Shown piece by piece: positions 6,767-6,928 of a stretch of 6,928 nucleotides of DNA (position 1 is the first letter of the stretch; the number at the start of each line of letters is the position of its first letter). Source of the DNA: JANYCD01 sp043738625 (lineage in GTDB: Bacteria; Pseudomonadota; Gammaproteobacteria; Burkholderiales; Rhodocyclaceae); assembly GCA_043738625.1 (NCBI GenBank), contig JAYUFR010000056.1, positions 1 to 6,928 on the forward strand, in the 5' to 3' direction. The position numbers were made by a program, and so were the translations under genes. Below the pieces are notes generated by a model that was not told where the DNA came from, searched no databases, and was given only the letters and a program-made list of their open reading frames with translations.

Positions 6767-6799
6767 CCACCCTAAGAATCAGGGCCTTTTAGGTTGTGG
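6767..6799. repeat. Imperfect inverted repeat in the divergent promoter region
   Basis: CCACCCTAA (6767-6775) pairs with TTAGG and GTGG (6789-6793 and 6796-6799) with a two-base bulge TT at 6794-6795, leaving a 13-base loop that can be narrowed by a further G-T and A-T pair. There is no T-run on either side, so it does not look like an intrinsic terminator. It may be an operator or an mRNA leader structure; chance cannot be excluded. Confidence 0.3.
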
Positions 6800-6814
6800 G
6801 CACTACGCTTTCCA

Positions 6815-6844
6815 TTGACAATCCGATCATCAACTCGTCGCAAT
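6815..6844 (+). promoter_or_regulatory. Possible sigma-70 promoter for the gene starting at 6926
   Basis: TTGACA at 6815-6820 is an exact -35 consensus. The best downstream -10 is CGCAAT at 6839-6844, with an 18-base spacer, matching the consensus at only three positions. This would leave a leader of about 75 bases before the ATG. The -35 is seen; the promoter as a whole is a weak inference. Confidence 0.25.
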
Positions 6845-6911
6845 ACTTCGCATCGTAAGCGCGGTTGGATGCAAGTAGCGGATTAGCCGTTATTCCCATT
6901 CAAACAACTTG

Positions 6912-6917
6912 AAAGGA
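6912..6917 (+). promoter_or_regulatory. Ribosome binding site of the gene entering at the right edge
   Basis: AAAGGA lies eight bases upstream of an ATG at 6926-6928, in an AT-rich leader. Spacing and sequence are those of a good Shine-Dalgarno site. Confidence 0.7.
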
Positions 6918-6925
6918 TTTAAACC

Positions 6926-6928
6926 ATG
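6926..6928 (+). CDS. Start codon of a gene that continues beyond the window
   Basis: Only the ATG is inside the window. It is supported by the AAAGGA eight bases upstream and by its position after an intergenic region. The product cannot be identified. Because it is divergent from the phasin gene, a link to PHA metabolism is possible but unsupported. Confidence 0.6.

Larger units (their letters stand above)
6684..6925. other. Divergent intergenic region between the phasin gene and the next + strand gene
   Basis: These 242 bases separate two outward-facing starts, so promoters for both directions should lie here. Composition is more AT-rich than the coding DNA on the left. Visible elements are the phasin ribosome binding site, a perfect 8-base palindrome GTCTAGAC at 6756-6763, the imperfect inverted repeat at 6767-6799, a TTGACA at 6815-6820, and the ribosome binding site near 6912. 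No convincing small gene, RNA gene or riboswitch was recognised. Confidence 0.6.

Noticed and set aside
6684..6770. N-terminal extension of the phasin-like protein by 29 codons
   Set aside because: The strong ribosome binding site GGAAGGA sits directly before the internal ATG at 6683, and the extension has no phasin or signal-peptide features.

Overview
The window reads as chromosomal DNA of a GC-rich proteobacterium, most likely beta- or gammaproteobacterial. The basis is dense coding with GC-biased third positions, an AidB-type acyl-CoA dehydrogenase, and a phasin-family polyhydroxyalkanoate (PHA) granule protein. Genus cannot be assigned from the sequence alone. There are no tRNA, rRNA, CRISPR or insertion-sequence features.

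Left part (1-3811, + strand): three tightly packed genes that look like one operon. The first is the 3' part of a gene for a beta-rich protein resembling the DUF7064/DUF7065 (lipocalin/CrtC-like) family, truncated by the window edge. After a 14-base gap comes a complete acyl-CoA synthetase (AMP-forming ligase, 573 aa). Its stop overlaps by 4 bases the GTG start of a complete APH-type small-molecule kinase (335 aa). A CoA ligase coupled to an APH kinase suggests catabolism of a hydroxylated carboxylic acid, possibly through a phosphorylated acyl-CoA, but the substrate is not readable from sequence.

Right part (6683 down to 3856, - strand): three genes in the order phasin-like protein (142 aa), TetR-family regulator (206 aa), AidB-like acyl-CoA dehydrogenase (549 aa). 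The last one converges on the kinase gene with 44 bases between the stop codons. A perfect 7-1-7 palindrome lies about 28 bases upstream of the dehydrogenase start and is the best candidate operator for the TetR protein.

Far right (6684-6928): a 242-base divergent intergenic region, somewhat more AT-rich. It carries an imperfect inverted repeat, a -35-like hexamer, and a clear ribosome binding site followed by an ATG that forms the last three bases of the window. A + strand gene therefore begins here, but its product cannot be seen.

Taken together this looks like an acyl-CoA catabolic locus (activation, modification, oxidation) beside a local regulator and a PHA-storage protein. The most unusual items are the short phasin with its basic tail at the N-terminus, the ligase-kinase-dehydrogenase set beside an uncharacterised lipocalin-like protein, and the operator-like palindrome.
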